Shown: one piece after another, positions 11,466-20,625 of the stretch | How positions within the stretch are numbered: the first letter of the stretch is position 1 | How the letters are laid out: every line of letters begins with the position of its first letter | Origin: Salinicola socius | GTDB lineage: Bacteria > Pseudomonadota > Gammaproteobacteria > Pseudomonadales > Halomonadaceae | Assembly: GCF_001937195.1 (NCBI RefSeq) | Contig: NZ_MSDO01000003.1 | Coordinates: 1 to 64,000 of the forward strand | DNA: 64,000 nucleotides | Reading direction: 5' to 3' | Translations under genes and position numbers: made by a program | The notes under the pieces: model-generated | Told to the model about the DNA's origin: nothing | Database searches by the model: none | Seen by the model: the letters and a program-made list of their open reading frames with translations, nothing else

Positions 11466-12353
11466 TCAGCGTAGCACGCGCGCGGGATCCACGGGTTTGC
11501 CGCCATGACGAAGATCGAACAACAGGTGATGGCGGCTACTGCCGCTCTCCTGGCCGATTTCGCAAACGGGGGCGCCGCTCGAGACGGATTGTCCTTCGGA
11601 GACCATCAGCTTGTCGCAGAAGGCATAGACGCTCTGCATGTTGTCGGCGTGGTGGAGAATCACCACCTGGCCCAGCTGTCGCATGCCGCTGGCGAATCGA
11701 ACCTTGCCCGAGGTCGTGGCCTTGGCAACCGCCGGCCCCGGTGTCGACATCATCATGGGCTGCAGGGTGCCGTGGGCATCCCGACCGAAACGGCGCTCGA
11801 TAGCGTAATTGTCCAGAGGCCACTGCCATCCGCGAGCCGACGCGGGAAGCGGGCCGGGGTCCGGCAGGGATCTCGAAGCCGCCGGTGTCGACGCCGCACG
11901 GGTACCGCCGGATGAACCGCCACTGAGCGGCACCTGAATCAGCTGCCCGACAGCCAGATCGGCGGGATCGATACCGCTGTTGGCGGTCTGGACGCGCTGG
12001 GGATTGGCACCGAAATGGCGTGCGATCGAATAGATCGAATCGCCGCGCCTCACTTGATAGCGGTACGGTCCGCCGCCCGGGGCTCGTTCCTGGCTCGACG
12101 GCAGCATCAGGCGCTGGCCGACCGCCAGTCGGCGAGAATCCACCCCTGGATTGAAACGTTGCAGGCGGAGGAGCGGGATTCCGGCCTGATCAGCGATCTT
12201 TCCGAGCGTGTCGCCGCGCTGCACGGTCACCCATCCGCCACCGTCGGCAATACGGGTGCCGCCGCCGCTGGCGCAACCGCCAAGCAGGAGCATCACTCCC
12301 AGGAGAAGGAGGAGAGCGCCGCGTCTTTTTCCTGCCACCGTGAATTCAACCAT
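11466..12353 (-). CDS. LysM-LytM lipoprotein, degenerate M23 domain (NlpD-like)
   Basis: A 295-residue predicted lipoprotein: a signal sequence ending in a lipobox with Cys27 (LLLGGC), two LysM domains (about 42-85 and 98-142), a Ser/Gly-rich linker and a C-terminal LytM/M23 domain. In the LytM domain the metal and catalytic positions are lost: GTLQP where active enzymes have HxGxD-like, YAFCDKL where a His is expected, and LLFDLR where HxH is expected. This is the pattern of NlpD/EnvC activators of cell wall amidases rather than of endopeptidases. ATG at 12353 follows AAGGAACG and overlaps the acyltransferase gene by 61 bases. Confidence 0.87.
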   Translation of the reverse strand: MVEFTVAGKRRGALLLLLGVMLLLGGCASGGGTRIADGGGWVTVQRGDTLGKIADQAGIPLLRLQRFNPGVDSRRLAVGQRLMLPSSQERAPGGGPYRYQVRRGDSIYSIARHFGANPQRVQTANSGIDPADLAVGQLIQVPLSGGSSGGTRAASTPAASRSLPDPGPLPASARGWQWPLDNYAIERRFGRDAHGTLQPMMMSTPGPAVAKATTSGKVRFASGMRQLGQVVILHHADNMQSVYAFCDKLMVSEGQSVSSGAPVCEIGQESGSSRHHLLFDLRHGGKPVDPARVLR

Positions 12354-13168
12354 GTGTAGAAACGTTCCTTGTAATGAGCATCGTCGTAGCTCCCCTCCAG
12401 CATCCATTCCGGTCTGTCGAGACATTTCGCGATGATCGCGACGTCCCGCTCGCGACCACACAGGAAATCCCAGAAGTTGGGCGTCCCGCGACGATAATGC
12501 AGGGTGACGTCGATGATGCCGTCCAGACGCGATCCCAATAGCCCGATGACCTGGGCGATTCCGCCGGCCTTGGGTCGCAACAGATGGCGGTAGGGGCTCT
12601 GCTGCTGGCGCTGCTTTTCCTGCGTGAATCGAGTCCCTTCGACGAAGTTGTAGATCGTCATCGGCATCTCGCGGGCATGTTCGCACATCCGCAACGTCGC
12701 CTCACGATCCCGCCTGGCCAGCCCGGGATTGCGGGCGAGCTTCTCGCGACTGTAGCGGCGCATGAAGGGGAATTCGAGCGCCCACCAGGCGAGTCCGACG
12801 ATCGGGACAAGGATCAGCTCCCGCTTGAGGAAGAATTTGGGCATGGCCATGCGTCCCGTCAGCACGTAGAGCATGACGATGATATCCGTCCAGCTCTGAT
12901 GATTGGCCATGACCAGCCACCATTGGCGACGAGAGAGCGTTTCCGGAATGTCGGCCCGGATCTGTGGATGAATCCAGTGCCGAATCCAGACGTTGTTGGT
13001 TCTTATCCACGCAAGAGCGACCCAATGCAGCCCGCCGAGCACGCGCAAACGCCAGCGCCGAACGGGCGTCACCAGTTTGACCGCGGTCAGCATGACCAGG
13101 GGGACGCCCCAGAAAAGCGTATTGAGAACCAGCAACAGGACGCTGATGCAACCCTTCAGGGTCGACAT
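12293..13168 (-). CDS. Membrane acyltransferase, YihG-like (PlsC superfamily)
   Basis: A 291-residue protein with an N-terminal membrane segment and the glycerolipid acyltransferase motifs NHQSWTD (the HX4D motif, residues about 89-95) and NFVEGTRFT, as in E. coli YihG and YihG-like lysophosphatidate acyltransferase homologues. Probable inner-membrane phospholipid remodelling enzyme. ATG at 13168 is preferred because GGAG stands 6 bases upstream; an ATG at 13180 lacks a ribosome binding site. It heads the minus-strand run of envelope genes and overlaps the LysM-LytM gene by 61 bases, an unusually long overlap. Confidence 0.85.
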   Translation of the reverse strand: MSTLKGCISVLLLVLNTLFWGVPLVMLTAVKLVTPVRRWRLRVLGGLHWVALAWIRTNNVWIRHWIHPQIRADIPETLSRRQWWLVMANHQSWTDIIVMLYVLTGRMAMPKFFLKRELILVPIVGLAWWALEFPFMRRYSREKLARNPGLARRDREATLRMCEHAREMPMTIYNFVEGTRFTQEKQRQQQSPYRHLLRPKAGGIAQVIGLLGSRLDGIIDVTLHYRRGTPNFWDFLCGRERDVAIIAKCLDRPEWMLEGSYDDAHYKERFYTWLNSRWQEKDAALSSFSWE

Positions 13169-13606
13169 GCCATTCTCCATCAATGACTTGGGTTCAATGT
13201 TACTGGAATGTCTTCAGACTGCACAGCGCTCGGACGACAATGCCGGCCCGCAACGACAGCGAGTCGGCGGGACCAGCCAGCTCTGGCGATAAAGAATGAG
13301 ATTTGCCATTGACGAAAAACTGACCAATTTAAGACAAGCAGGGATAGGGACCGCCGAGCACTGCGCTTCGCCACCGGAAATGCACAGTGTTATCCACAGA
13401 AGATGTGAATAATTCGGATCGGCGCACAGATCGTGGACGTGACAGCCATCGGCGAAGAACCATGCTGCATGATCTCGGCAAGATCGCCCTTGAATTGGTA
13501 GACTGCCGCGCGCTTTCGCCTCCTGTTACGGCGAAGCACCGCTCATTGATCCTAATCGATGCCATTCGTCGACTGAATTTTTCAACGTCGCTGCCAGGAG
13601 ACTCTG
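13169..13606. other. Divergent intergenic region acyltransferase / MFS transporter
   Basis: This 438-base gap has no gene I can support. It contains the inverted TTATCCACA / TGTGAATAA pair at 13390-13412 and an imperfect GCTTTCGCC / GGCGAAGC stem near 13512-13539. Promoters for both divergent genes must lie here, but no clear -35/-10 pair was recognised. Confidence 0.5.
13390..13412. promoter_or_regulatory. Inverted DnaA-box-like pair
   Basis: TTATCCACA, identical to the consensus DnaA box, is followed after GAAGA by TGTGAATAA, its inverted copy with one mismatch. The site is about 195 bases upstream of the MFS gene. It could be an operator for an unknown regulator or a DnaA site; with only two boxes it is not an origin. 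Confidence 0.35.
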
Positions 13607-14923
13607 TTGCGTTCACTACCCGCGACTCTACCGATTCTGTTTCTTTGCGAAATCAGCTTTCTGCTCGGGCACGGGTTGATCATGACGCTGCTCGGCGTGC
13701 GCATGTCGTTGGAGGCGTTCCCGTCGCAGATGGCAGGCTTGCTCATGTCCTGCTTCTCGCTTGGCTTCGTTGCCGGCAGCTACTGGCTCGAAAAACGCAT
13801 ACGCAGCGTTGGCCATATCCGAGTCTTTGCCGCCTGTGCGGCGCTGCTGTCCGCCACCGCGATCCTTCATGGCCTGTGGGTCAATCCTTGGGCCTGGCTG
13901 GTCTGGCGGTTGTTCGGCGGCGCGGCGACGGCGGGGCTGTTGATGGTGATGGAGTCTTGGGTGTCCGGCGAGTCGACCAACGAGAACCGGGGCCGGGTGC
14001 TGGGGTGGTATCTGGTGATTTCGACGCTGTCGCTGGCAGGTGGACAGTGGATGCTGAACATGGCCGATCCTGGCACCTTCGTGCTGTTTTCCATCGCGGG
14101 CGTGCTGTTTGCCCTGTCGCTGGTACCGCTGTCGATCCATCGCATCCAGGGACCCTTGCGCAGCAGTCACGACGTGTCCGCCAAGATCTCCATGCGCGAA
14201 CTGATGAAACGCGCTCCGGTGGGGCTGGTAGGGGCCTTCGTCGCCGGGTTGATGGTGCAGGCGTTCTTTGCCATGACGCCATATTATGGGCAGGAGATCG
14301 GGCTCACCACAGCGCAGACAGCGAAGTTCATGTCGATAACGACCCTGGTGGCACTGATCGCACAGTGGACGCTCGGGCGCGTCTCGGACCGTTTCGATCG
14401 GCGCAAGGTCATTCTGTGCATGGCGCTGGTGATGACGATCTCCGGAGTGATGATCGTCTTCGCGGCGCGCTCGAGTTACTGGCTGCTGGTTTTCGTGGCC
14501 AGCTTCCACACCGCGATGCTGCACACGCTTTACTCGCTGAGCCTGGCCCACACTCACGATTGGCTGGAGCCCGAGGAGACGATCCAGGCCAACGCCAAGA
14601 TCCTGATGTGTTATGGCGTGGGTTCGGTGGTCGGGCCGTTCAGCGCATCACTGCTGATGCATAGCATGGGTCCGGATGGACTTTGGCTGTTCCTGGGCGC
14701 AGCAGCGTTGGGACTCGCGGCTTTCATCGCCTATCGCCTGTGGCGCCGCGAACCGGTCATGGCGCCGGAAGAGCAGGAACCCTACATGCCGCTGGTGCCG
14801 ATGGTGGAATCGACCCACTACATCAATGAGCTGGATCCCCGCCACGGACCTCATCAATACGAGCTGAATCTGGAAGGGGACCTGGCGCCGGGACATGACG
14901 ACTCGGGCTATTCGCCGGCTTGA
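13607..14923 (+). CDS. MFS transporter (YcaD-like)
   Basis: A 438-residue major facilitator superfamily protein with about 12 membrane segments in two halves. The loop 2-3 region is degenerate; the RVSDRFDRRKVIL stretch between halves is the clear MFS loop. The overall style, including VMESWVSGESTNENRGR after segment 4, resembles the YcaD group, whose substrates are unknown to me. A polar C-terminal tail of about 55 residues follows the last segment. The start is TTG at 13607, chosen because CCAGGAG ends 6 bases upstream and the translation then begins MRSLPATLPILFLCEISFLL. Confidence 0.87.
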   Translation: MRSLPATLPILFLCEISFLLGHGLIMTLLGVRMSLEAFPSQMAGLLMSCFSLGFVAGSYWLEKRIRSVGHIRVFAACAALLSATAILHGLWVNPWAWLVWRLFGGAATAGLLMVMESWVSGESTNENRGRVLGWYLVISTLSLAGGQWMLNMADPGTFVLFSIAGVLFALSLVPLSIHRIQGPLRSSHDVSAKISMRELMKRAPVGLVGAFVAGLMVQAFFAMTPYYGQEIGLTTAQTAKFMSITTLVALIAQWTLGRVSDRFDRRKVILCMALVMTISGVMIVFAARSSYWLLVFVASFHTAMLHTLYSLSLAHTHDWLEPEETIQANAKILMCYGVGSVVGPFSASLLMHSMGPDGLWLFLGAAALGLAAFIAYRLWRREPVMAPEEQEPYMPLVPMVESTHYINELDPRHGPHQYELNLEGDLAPGHDDSGYSPA

Positions 14924-14990
14924 CGCGGTCGCGTGCGCCCGCAATGCCGAGACCGACGCCCGACGCCCACGGTCTATCCAGAGTGGGTGA

Positions 14991-15018
14991 GACAGGTTCG
15001 GTAGGACAGGTTCGGTAG
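14991..15018. repeat. 14-bp tandem duplication
   Basis: Two perfect copies of GACAGGTTCGGTAG stand head to tail (14991-15004 and 15005-15018), with a partial third GACGG. It is non-coding, between the MFS gene and grxA, and looks like a recent slippage event. Confidence 0.7.
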
Positions 15019-15036
15019 GACGGGCCAGTAACGACA

Positions 15037-15058
15037 GAAGCCGGCACAGGCCGGCTTC
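15037..15058. terminator. Hairpin between convergent MFS gene and grxA
   Basis: A 9-bp perfect stem (GAAGCCGGC, loop ACAG, GCCGGCTTC) stands between the two convergent genes. It has no strong T-run on either side, so termination is plausible but weakly supported. Confidence 0.5.
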
Positions 15059-15084
15059 CGGGATCTATCTCACATCGACTTCGG

Positions 15085-15354
15085 TCAGGCGTTCTCGGGC
15101 ATCAGGGCCTTGTCCTGAACGTACTGATCGAATTCAGTGAAACCACCGACATGCGTCTGGTCGACGAAGATCTGCGGTACGGTTTCCACCGGTTTGCCGA
15201 TGGTCTTCTCCATATCGGCCTTGGTGATGCCTTCGGCGTGAATGTCGATATAGCGAAAGTCGAAGTCTTCGCGAGCTTCCTTCAGCTTTTCGGCCAGCTC
15301 CTTGGCGCGAACGCAGAACGGGCAACCGGGGCGGCCGAAGATGACGGTCAGCAT
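15085..15354 (-). CDS. grxA: Glutaredoxin 1 type (GrxA)
   Basis: An 89-residue glutaredoxin whose N-terminus MLTVIFGRPGCPFCVRAKELAEKL closely follows E. coli GrxA (quoted in parts: FGRPGCPFCVRAK). The redox motif is CPFC, with the cis-proline in TVPQIFVDQ and GGFTEFD completing the glutathione site. It reduces protein disulfides, for example in ribonucleotide reductase, using glutathione. ATG at 15354 is preceded by AGGAGA at a good distance. Stands alone, between convergent MFS gene and the inositol-phosphatase family gene upstream. Confidence 0.94.
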   Translation of the reverse strand: MLTVIFGRPGCPFCVRAKELAEKLKEAREDFDFRYIDIHAEGITKADMEKTIGKPVETVPQIFVDQTHVGGFTEFDQYVQDKALMPENA

Positions 15355-15504
15355 CGATGGTTCTCCTGAATCGGATAGTGAAAAGGTCGGAAAAGTAAGA
15401 TGGGGGTTATTCTTTCGTATTAAACCCAACCGGCCCAATAGAGTCTCGCTACATGCCCCATTGCACGCTGCTATCGGGCCCGGTCGGCGGGCTTGGCCGT
15501 GAAG

Positions 15505-16344
15505 CTAGGGATTGGGCGCGTGCCCGGCGTCGAAGCGCTGTCCCGCATCGGCATCGCGTAGCAGATTCGCCAACGGTGCATGGATACCCGGGGCGCTGAC
15601 CAGCAGGTTTTCACCGTAGAGCTCGGCGGGCAGCCCTTCGGGACACGCGTAGAGATGGCTGGTGCTGGCACCGGCCTCGCGCGCGATCAGCAGTCCCGCG
15701 GCGAAATCCCACGGGAGAACACTCTCGTAGTAGGCATCCAGCTGACCGCAGCCGACGTGGCAGAGATCCAGCGCCGCAGAGCCGTTGCGACGAACGTCGC
15801 GGCAGGCATGAAGCACGTGGTTGAGACGTCTGATCAGCGGCGCGCGACGGTCGCGAGCGTACGGGAACCCGGTGGCGACCAGGCTCCGTTCCAGGGTTTT
15901 CGACTGGCTGCAGGCCATCGGCTGCTCATTGAGCTGCGCGCCTTGGCCGCGTACGGCAGTAAAGGTTTCTCCGAGGAAGGGTGCATGAACCACGCCCAGA
16001 TGGACCTCCCCGTCGACTGCCCAGGCGATCGATATCGCGACATGCGCGTGACCGTAGGCGAAATTGACGGTGCCGTCGATGGGATCGACGATCCAGAGCG
16101 AGCCACGCTGTTCGAGCTGGCTGCGATCCGGCGCCAACTCCTCGGTCAGCCGGGCCTCGCCGGGGAACAGCGATTCCAGCTCGTCGGCGATCATCTGGTC
16201 GACGGCGACATCCACCTCGGTCACCAGTTCGTCACCCCCCTTGTATTGGCGGGTGAAATTTTGCTGCTGACGTGCCTGGACGATCATGTCGCCGGCCTGG
16301 CGGGCAATACGCATCATCTGCTCGAGGCGTTGGGGGTGCTTCAC
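15505..16344 (-). CDS. Inositol monophosphatase family protein
   Basis: A 279-residue Mg2+-dependent phosphatase of the IMPase/FIG superfamily. The metal site motifs are DELVTEVD, EELA, WIVDPIDGTVNFAYG and the C-terminal LPWDFAAGLLIAREAG. The group includes SuhB, CysQ and histidinol-phosphate phosphatases, and the substrate cannot be fixed here. Start is GTG at 16344, supported by AGGAGCC 5 bases before it; an upstream ATG at 16377 has no such site. Gap to the downstream grxA is 150 bases, to the RegA gene 82 bases. Confidence 0.85.
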   Translation of the reverse strand: MKHPQRLEQMMRIARQAGDMIVQARQQQNFTRQYKGGDELVTEVDVAVDQMIADELESLFPGEARLTEELAPDRSQLEQRGSLWIVDPIDGTVNFAYGHAHVAISIAWAVDGEVHLGVVHAPFLGETFTAVRGQGAQLNEQPMACSQSKTLERSLVATGFPYARDRRAPLIRRLNHVLHACRDVRRNGSAALDLCHVGCGQLDAYYESVLPWDFAAGLLIAREAGASTSHLYACPEGLPAELYGENLLVSAPGIHAPLANLLRDADAGQRFDAGHAPNP

Positions 16345-16426
16345 GTTAGGCTCCTGGCGGAGAAAATGAATTCGCAAGGCTGATCCGAACTGTCGGCCCT
16401 GTGGTTTCGGTCACGGGCTTTGTCGA

Positions 16427-16981
16427 TCAATGTCTCACCGGGCGTTTCTGCAGTTTACGTTGCAGCGTCCGACGGTGCATGCCCAGCGCCCGGGCGGTCG
16501 CCGAGATATTGCCGTCGTGCTCGTGCAGCACTTTCTGGATGTGCTCCCAGGTGATCCGGTTCACCGATGGCGGGTTGTCGGCGATTTCCACATCGACGTC
16601 GCCGCTCTCGCGCTCGAGCGACTGCAGGATCTCGTCGGCGTCGGCGGGTTTGCAGAGATAGTTGGTCGCGCCCAGTTTCATCGCCTCCACGGCAGTGGCA
16701 ATGCTCGAGTAGCCGGTCAGCACGACCACGCGGCATGACGGGGCCACTTCCAGTAGTGCAGGCAGCAGCTTCAGGCCCGAGTCGGACTCCAGCTTGAGAT
16801 CGAGCGTTGCCAGCGCGGGTGGAGCCTCCCGTGCCGCCGCCAGTGCCTCATCGTAAGTATGGGCAACGACCACGTCGTAGCCGCGGCGGCGCATGGCGCG
16901 CTCCATTACGAAGCAGAGCTGTTCGTCGTCGTCGACGATCAGCAGACGTTCCTGATCGCCTGTTCGTTGCGAGTCATTCAT
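16427..16981 (-). CDS. Response regulator of the RegA/PrrA/ActR family
   Basis: A 184-residue response regulator: receiver domain with the acidic pocket LIVDDDEQLC and phospho-acceptor Asp61 in LATLDLKLESDSG, the conserved LTGYSSIATAVEAMKLGA and KPAD lysine region, then a Fis-type helix-turn-helix ending NISATARALGMHRRTLQRKL. This C-terminus is near identical in pattern to RegA/PrrA, global redox regulators of respiration, carbon and nitrogen metabolism. ATG at 16981 follows AGGAGG by 8 bases; a GTG three bases earlier is possible. The sensor gene lies 160 bases upstream on the same strand. Confidence 0.9.
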   Translation of the reverse strand: MNDSQRTGDQERLLIVDDDEQLCFVMERAMRRRGYDVVVAHTYDEALAAAREAPPALATLDLKLESDSGLKLLPALLEVAPSCRVVVLTGYSSIATAVEAMKLGATNYLCKPADADEILQSLERESGDVDVEIADNPPSVNRITWEHIQKVLHEHDGNISATARALGMHRRTLQRKLQKRPVRH

Positions 16982-17141
16982 CACTGAATCCTCCTGTCGC
17001 TGAATCTTTCCGGCACGGGTTCTTGCTGACCCTGAACCGGGTTGATCTGAAACGCTCTGGTCGATTCCTTTGGCCCTGAATTTCCATGGTTGCGAATTTC
17101 CGTGACGCTGAATGTCATGGGCCAGGCGGGGAACGCCAACG

Positions 17142-18413
17142 CTACAGGCTTTCGCCAGCCATGACGCGGGGGAGCTTGACCTCGGTCAAGGTACCGCCTT
17201 CTTCATGGTTGTAGAGACTCACGCCGCCACCGAAGCGATTGACGGTGGCGTGGGTCAGAAACAGGCCGATGCCCATGCCCTTGCTCTTGGTCGAGATAAA
17301 GGTGTCGCCTAGCTGGTCCGCGATCGACATCGGGATGCCCGGGCCCTTATCCCGAATGTCGATGACCACCTCTTCGGCATTCCAGTCGAGAGTGGTGACG
17401 ATGGCATCGGGGCTGGCGTCGGCGGCGTTGTTGAGCAGGTTGATCAGTGCCTGCTCCAGGGTCGCATCCACCGCAATGCTCGGCTGGCCACGCTTGCCGA
17501 GTACCTCCAGCCGGTGCTGGACATCGGGCCGCAACACCAGCCAGCGCTGGATGAGATTCTCGAGCCAGGGCATTGCGCGCATCGTTTCGGGCTTTTCGAG
17601 GCGGCGGCGGTCGGCATTCGCGACAAGCGTCTGCAGCCGCTGCTTGCAGGTATCGACCTGCTTGCGCAGTAGATCGATATCTTCCACCAGCGCGGTTTGC
17701 TGACCGGCCTCATGACGCATCTCGTTGAGCAGGACGGCCATCGTCGACAAGGGGGAACCGAGCTCGTGGGCGGTGCCGGCGGCCTGCGTTGCCACCGCCA
17801 GAATCTGCTCGTTGCGCAGCGCCGCCTCGCGCGTCCGGGATAGTGTCATGTCCCGTCGGCGAAGGGTGTGCGCCATCTTGAAGATGAAGAAGGTCAACAG
17901 GCTGCCGGAGAGGATGAAATTCAGCCACATGCCCAGAGTATGCAGCTGTACGCCGAACACGATGGTGCTATTGGTCAGTTGGGGGACCGGCTGATAGACG
18001 AGCATCATCGTTGTATAGCTGGCGGTGGCCGCCACGGCGATGATCCAGGCATAGGACCAGGGGAGCGTGGCCGCGGCGATACCCAACGGAACCAGTAGAT
18101 AGGTGATGAAGGGGTTGGTCGAGCCGCCGGTGTAGTAGAACAGCAGACTCAGCCCGGCGATATCGATCAGCCAGTGCAGCAGATACTCGGTATCGGTGAC
18201 GGCGCGCGGCCGACCCAGGCGCCACCATGTGGCCACGTTGAACAGACCCATCGCGACGATGACGCTGATGACCGGCAGCACATGCAACTGAAAGCCCAAC
18301 ACTTCGATACCGAAGATGATGGCGGCGAGAAAGCCGGTCCAGGTAATCCCGCGGACGATCGTCAGGCGAACCAGGTTGCGGTTCGGCGTCGCGAGCGGAA
18401 GCGGCTGCAGCAT
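17142..18413 (-). CDS. Redox sensor histidine kinase of the RegB/PrrB family
   Basis: A 423-residue histidine kinase with about six N-terminal membrane segments (to about residue 180), then H-box and ATPase domain. Three RegB hallmarks are present: GGSTNPF at 96-102, the quinone-responsive motif of RegB; phospho-acceptor His216 in AGTAHELGSPLSTMA; and Cys256 in VDTCKQRL, at the place of the redox-active cysteine of RegB. ATPase motifs are NLLNNAADASPD, DKGPGIP and GMGIGLFL. It should sense the ubiquinone pool or thiol state and phosphorylate the RegA-like protein encoded downstream. CGGAGAG precedes the ATG. Confidence 0.92.
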   Translation of the reverse strand: MLQPLPLATPNRNLVRLTIVRGITWTGFLAAIIFGIEVLGFQLHVLPVISVIVAMGLFNVATWWRLGRPRAVTDTEYLLHWLIDIAGLSLLFYYTGGSTNPFITYLLVPLGIAAATLPWSYAWIIAVAATASYTTMMLVYQPVPQLTNSTIVFGVQLHTLGMWLNFILSGSLLTFFIFKMAHTLRRRDMTLSRTREAALRNEQILAVATQAAGTAHELGSPLSTMAVLLNEMRHEAGQQTALVEDIDLLRKQVDTCKQRLQTLVANADRRRLEKPETMRAMPWLENLIQRWLVLRPDVQHRLEVLGKRGQPSIAVDATLEQALINLLNNAADASPDAIVTTLDWNAEEVVIDIRDKGPGIPMSIADQLGDTFISTKSKGMGIGLFLTHATVNRFGGGVSLYNHEEGGTLTEVKLPRVMAGESL

Positions 18414-18802
18414 GATCTCTCCGGATCGAGTCGGGGCACGGTCGTCGGTCGAATGCCGGTGGGCGGCTGACTCGATATCGCTGCCCGGGCACGCGTCATG
18501 TTACCGCATGCCAGGATCGGGCGTGAGCCCATGGGTGCCAGTCATTGACGGAAAGCGGGGCGCCCGTTTGTCGCAGGTGGCGGCCCGTCAAGGCGATGTC
18601 GCCGGTACCTTAAAAAGGATCGGGGCGATTTCCACTTTGAGATGATGCAGTTAACGCCGCTTGGTCACGCCGACGTGGGCCCGGCGGCGGCTACAACTCT
18701 TTCCGCTCAACGCGTACAATCGCTGCCATCTTCGATTCTCCGCGCACTCGCGACCCTCTTCCGATGGTTCGCGTGAGTCGCCTCTAGTCAGTGAAGCCAC
18801 AC
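18414..18802. other. Divergent intergenic region regB-like / prfC
   Basis: The 389-base gap contains no gene I can support. An 8-bp inverted pair ATCGAGTC (18425-18432) and GACTCGAT (18469-18476) lies just upstream of the sensor gene. TACAAT at 18715-18720 could be a -10 for prfC but lacks a good -35 partner. Confidence 0.45.
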
Positions 18803-20392
18803 ATGTCAGATGCTCAGCTTGCCCAGGAAGCGGCGCTTCGCCGCACGTTCGCCATTATCAGTCACCCGGATGCGGGCAAGACGACGATCACCGAAAAGAT
18901 GCTGCTGTTCGGTAACGCCATTCAGCTGGCGGGTTCGGTCAAGAGCAAGCGGGCCGAGCGCCACGCCACCTCCGACTGGATGAAAATGGAGCAGGAACGT
19001 GGCATCTCGGTCACCACGTCGGTGATGCAGTTCCCCTACAACGGACGCATCGTCAACCTGCTCGATACGCCCGGCCACGAGGATTTCTCGGAGGACACCT
19101 ATCGCACCTTGACCGCGGTGGACTCCGCACTGATGGTCATCGACGCGGCCAAGGGGGTCGAGGATCGGACCATCAAGCTGATGGAAGTCTGTCGACTGAG
19201 GACGACGCCGATTCTGACCTTCGTCAACAAGATGGATCGGGACACCCGGGATCCGATCGAAGTCATGGACGAGATCGAGACGGTCCTGAACATCCAGTGC
19301 GCACCGATGACCTGGCCCATCGGCATGGGGCGCCAGTTCAAGGGTGTCTATCATCTCTATGATGATGTGGTTCATCTCTATACCCAGGGCCAGGGCAACC
19401 GAATTCCGGAAGACAGGCGTATCGAGGGGTTGGACAGCGCCGACGTCGATCGGGTGCTGGGCGAGAGCGCAGCGGAAGAGCTCCGGATGGAAGTCGAGCT
19501 GGTGAGAGGCGCTTCCCACGTCTTCGACCTGGAAGCCTATCGTCGTGGAGAGCTATCGCCGGTCTACTTCGGCACCGCGATGGGCAACTTCGGCGTTCGC
19601 GAGATGCTCAACGGGTTCGTCGAGTTTGCCCCGACGCCGCAGCCGCGGGAAACCGATGCCCGTGAAGTGGTCGCCGACGACGGCCGCTTTTCCGGTTTCG
19701 TCTTCAAGATTCAGGCCAACATGGATCCCAAACATCGGGACCGGGTTGCGTTTCTGCGGATCTGCTCGGGCAAGTACGAGCGGAACATGAAGATGCGCCA
19801 TGTGCGGATCGGCAAGGAGGTCAAGATCGCCGACGCGCTGACCTTCATGGCCTCCGATCGCTCCCATGTGGAAGAAGCGTGGCCGGGCGATATCATCGGG
19901 TTGCACAACCACGGCACGATCCAGATCGGCGACACCTTCACGGCGGGTGAAAATATGCGGTTCCTGGGTATCCCGCACTTTGCGCCGGAACTGTTCCGTC
20001 GTGTTCGACTTCGCGACCCGTTGAAGATGAAAGCGTTGCAGAAGGGCCTTCAGCAGCTGTCCGAAGAGGGCGCGACCCAGGTATTCCTGCCGCTGGACAA
20101 CAACGATCTGATCGTCGGCGCGGTGGGCACGTTGCAGTTCGACGTCGTCGCGCATCGGCTCAAGGAAGAGTACAAGGTCGATTGTCTCTATGAGCCGGTC
20201 AATGTCCACACGGCGCGCTGGATCTACAGCAAGGATGCCAAGAAGCTCGACGAGTTCAGGCGCAAGGCGAGCACCAATCTGGCGATGGATGGCGGCGATT
20301 ACCTGACCTATCTGGCGCCGACCCGGGTCAATTTGCAGATGACCCAGGAACGCTGGCCTGACATCGAGTTCAGAGCCACCCGCGAGCACTGA
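18803..20392 (+). CDS. prfC: Peptide chain release factor 3
   Basis: A 529-residue translational GTPase, the usual RF3 length. The G domain begins [22 protein letters not shown] (P-loop DAGKTT), followed by [28 protein letters not shown] and NKMD motifs; RF3-specific C-terminal sequences such as [21 protein letters not shown] follow. It recycles RF1/RF2 from the ribosome after peptide release. ATG at 18803 gives [16 protein letters not shown], in line with E. coli; a GTG at 18791 would add four residues. Monocistronic by appearance. Confidence 0.97.
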   Translation: MSDAQLAQEAALRRTFAIISHPDAGKTTITEKMLLFGNAIQLAGSVKSKRAERHATSDWMKMEQERGISVTTSVMQFPYNGRIVNLLDTPGHEDFSEDTYRTLTAVDSALMVIDAAKGVEDRTIKLMEVCRLRTTPILTFVNKMDRDTRDPIEVMDEIETVLNIQCAPMTWPIGMGRQFKGVYHLYDDVVHLYTQGQGNRIPEDRRIEGLDSADVDRVLGESAAEELRMEVELVRGASHVFDLEAYRRGELSPVYFGTAMGNFGVREMLNGFVEFAPTPQPRETDAREVVADDGRFSGFVFKIQANMDPKHRDRVAFLRICSGKYERNMKMRHVRIGKEVKIADALTFMASDRSHVEEAWPGDIIGLHNHGTIQIGDTFTAGENMRFLGIPHFAPELFRRVRLRDPLKMKALQKGLQQLSEEGATQVFLPLDNNDLIVGAVGTLQFDVVAHRLKEEYKVDCLYEPVNVHTARWIYSKDAKKLDEFRRKASTNLAMDGGDYLTYLAPTRVNLQMTQERWPDIEFRATREH

Positions 20393-20433
20393 GCCCGAGA
20401 GTCGGCATGATTCGCCGGGCGGCCTGATCGACT

Positions 20434-20450
20434 CGGCCTGCAGGCCGTTT
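20434..20450 (+). terminator. Weak terminator-like palindrome after prfC
   Basis: CGGCCTGCAGGCCG is a perfect palindrome followed by TTT, 42 bases after the prfC stop. The stem can have only about 5 bp with a TGCA loop and the T-run is short, so termination is uncertain. Confidence 0.35.
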
Positions 20451-20625
20451 GCCGATATCGCAGCGAGCTCTCGATGTCGGAATCCACCGGCGATAGCCAG
20501 TGAGGCTATTCATCTTGCCGCCCCCTGGCGCTTGCGCCATGCTGAATCGGGTGAACCCCACGTGCCAGGCAGGCGCGATGGTTCACTTCAAGACAACCCG
20601 GTCGACCAGAAAAAGGAAAATGGCG

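Noticed and set aside
13390-13412. Replication origin
   Set aside because: Only one exact and one near DnaA box, no box cluster, no AT-rich unwinding region and no dnaA, gidA or parAB nearby.
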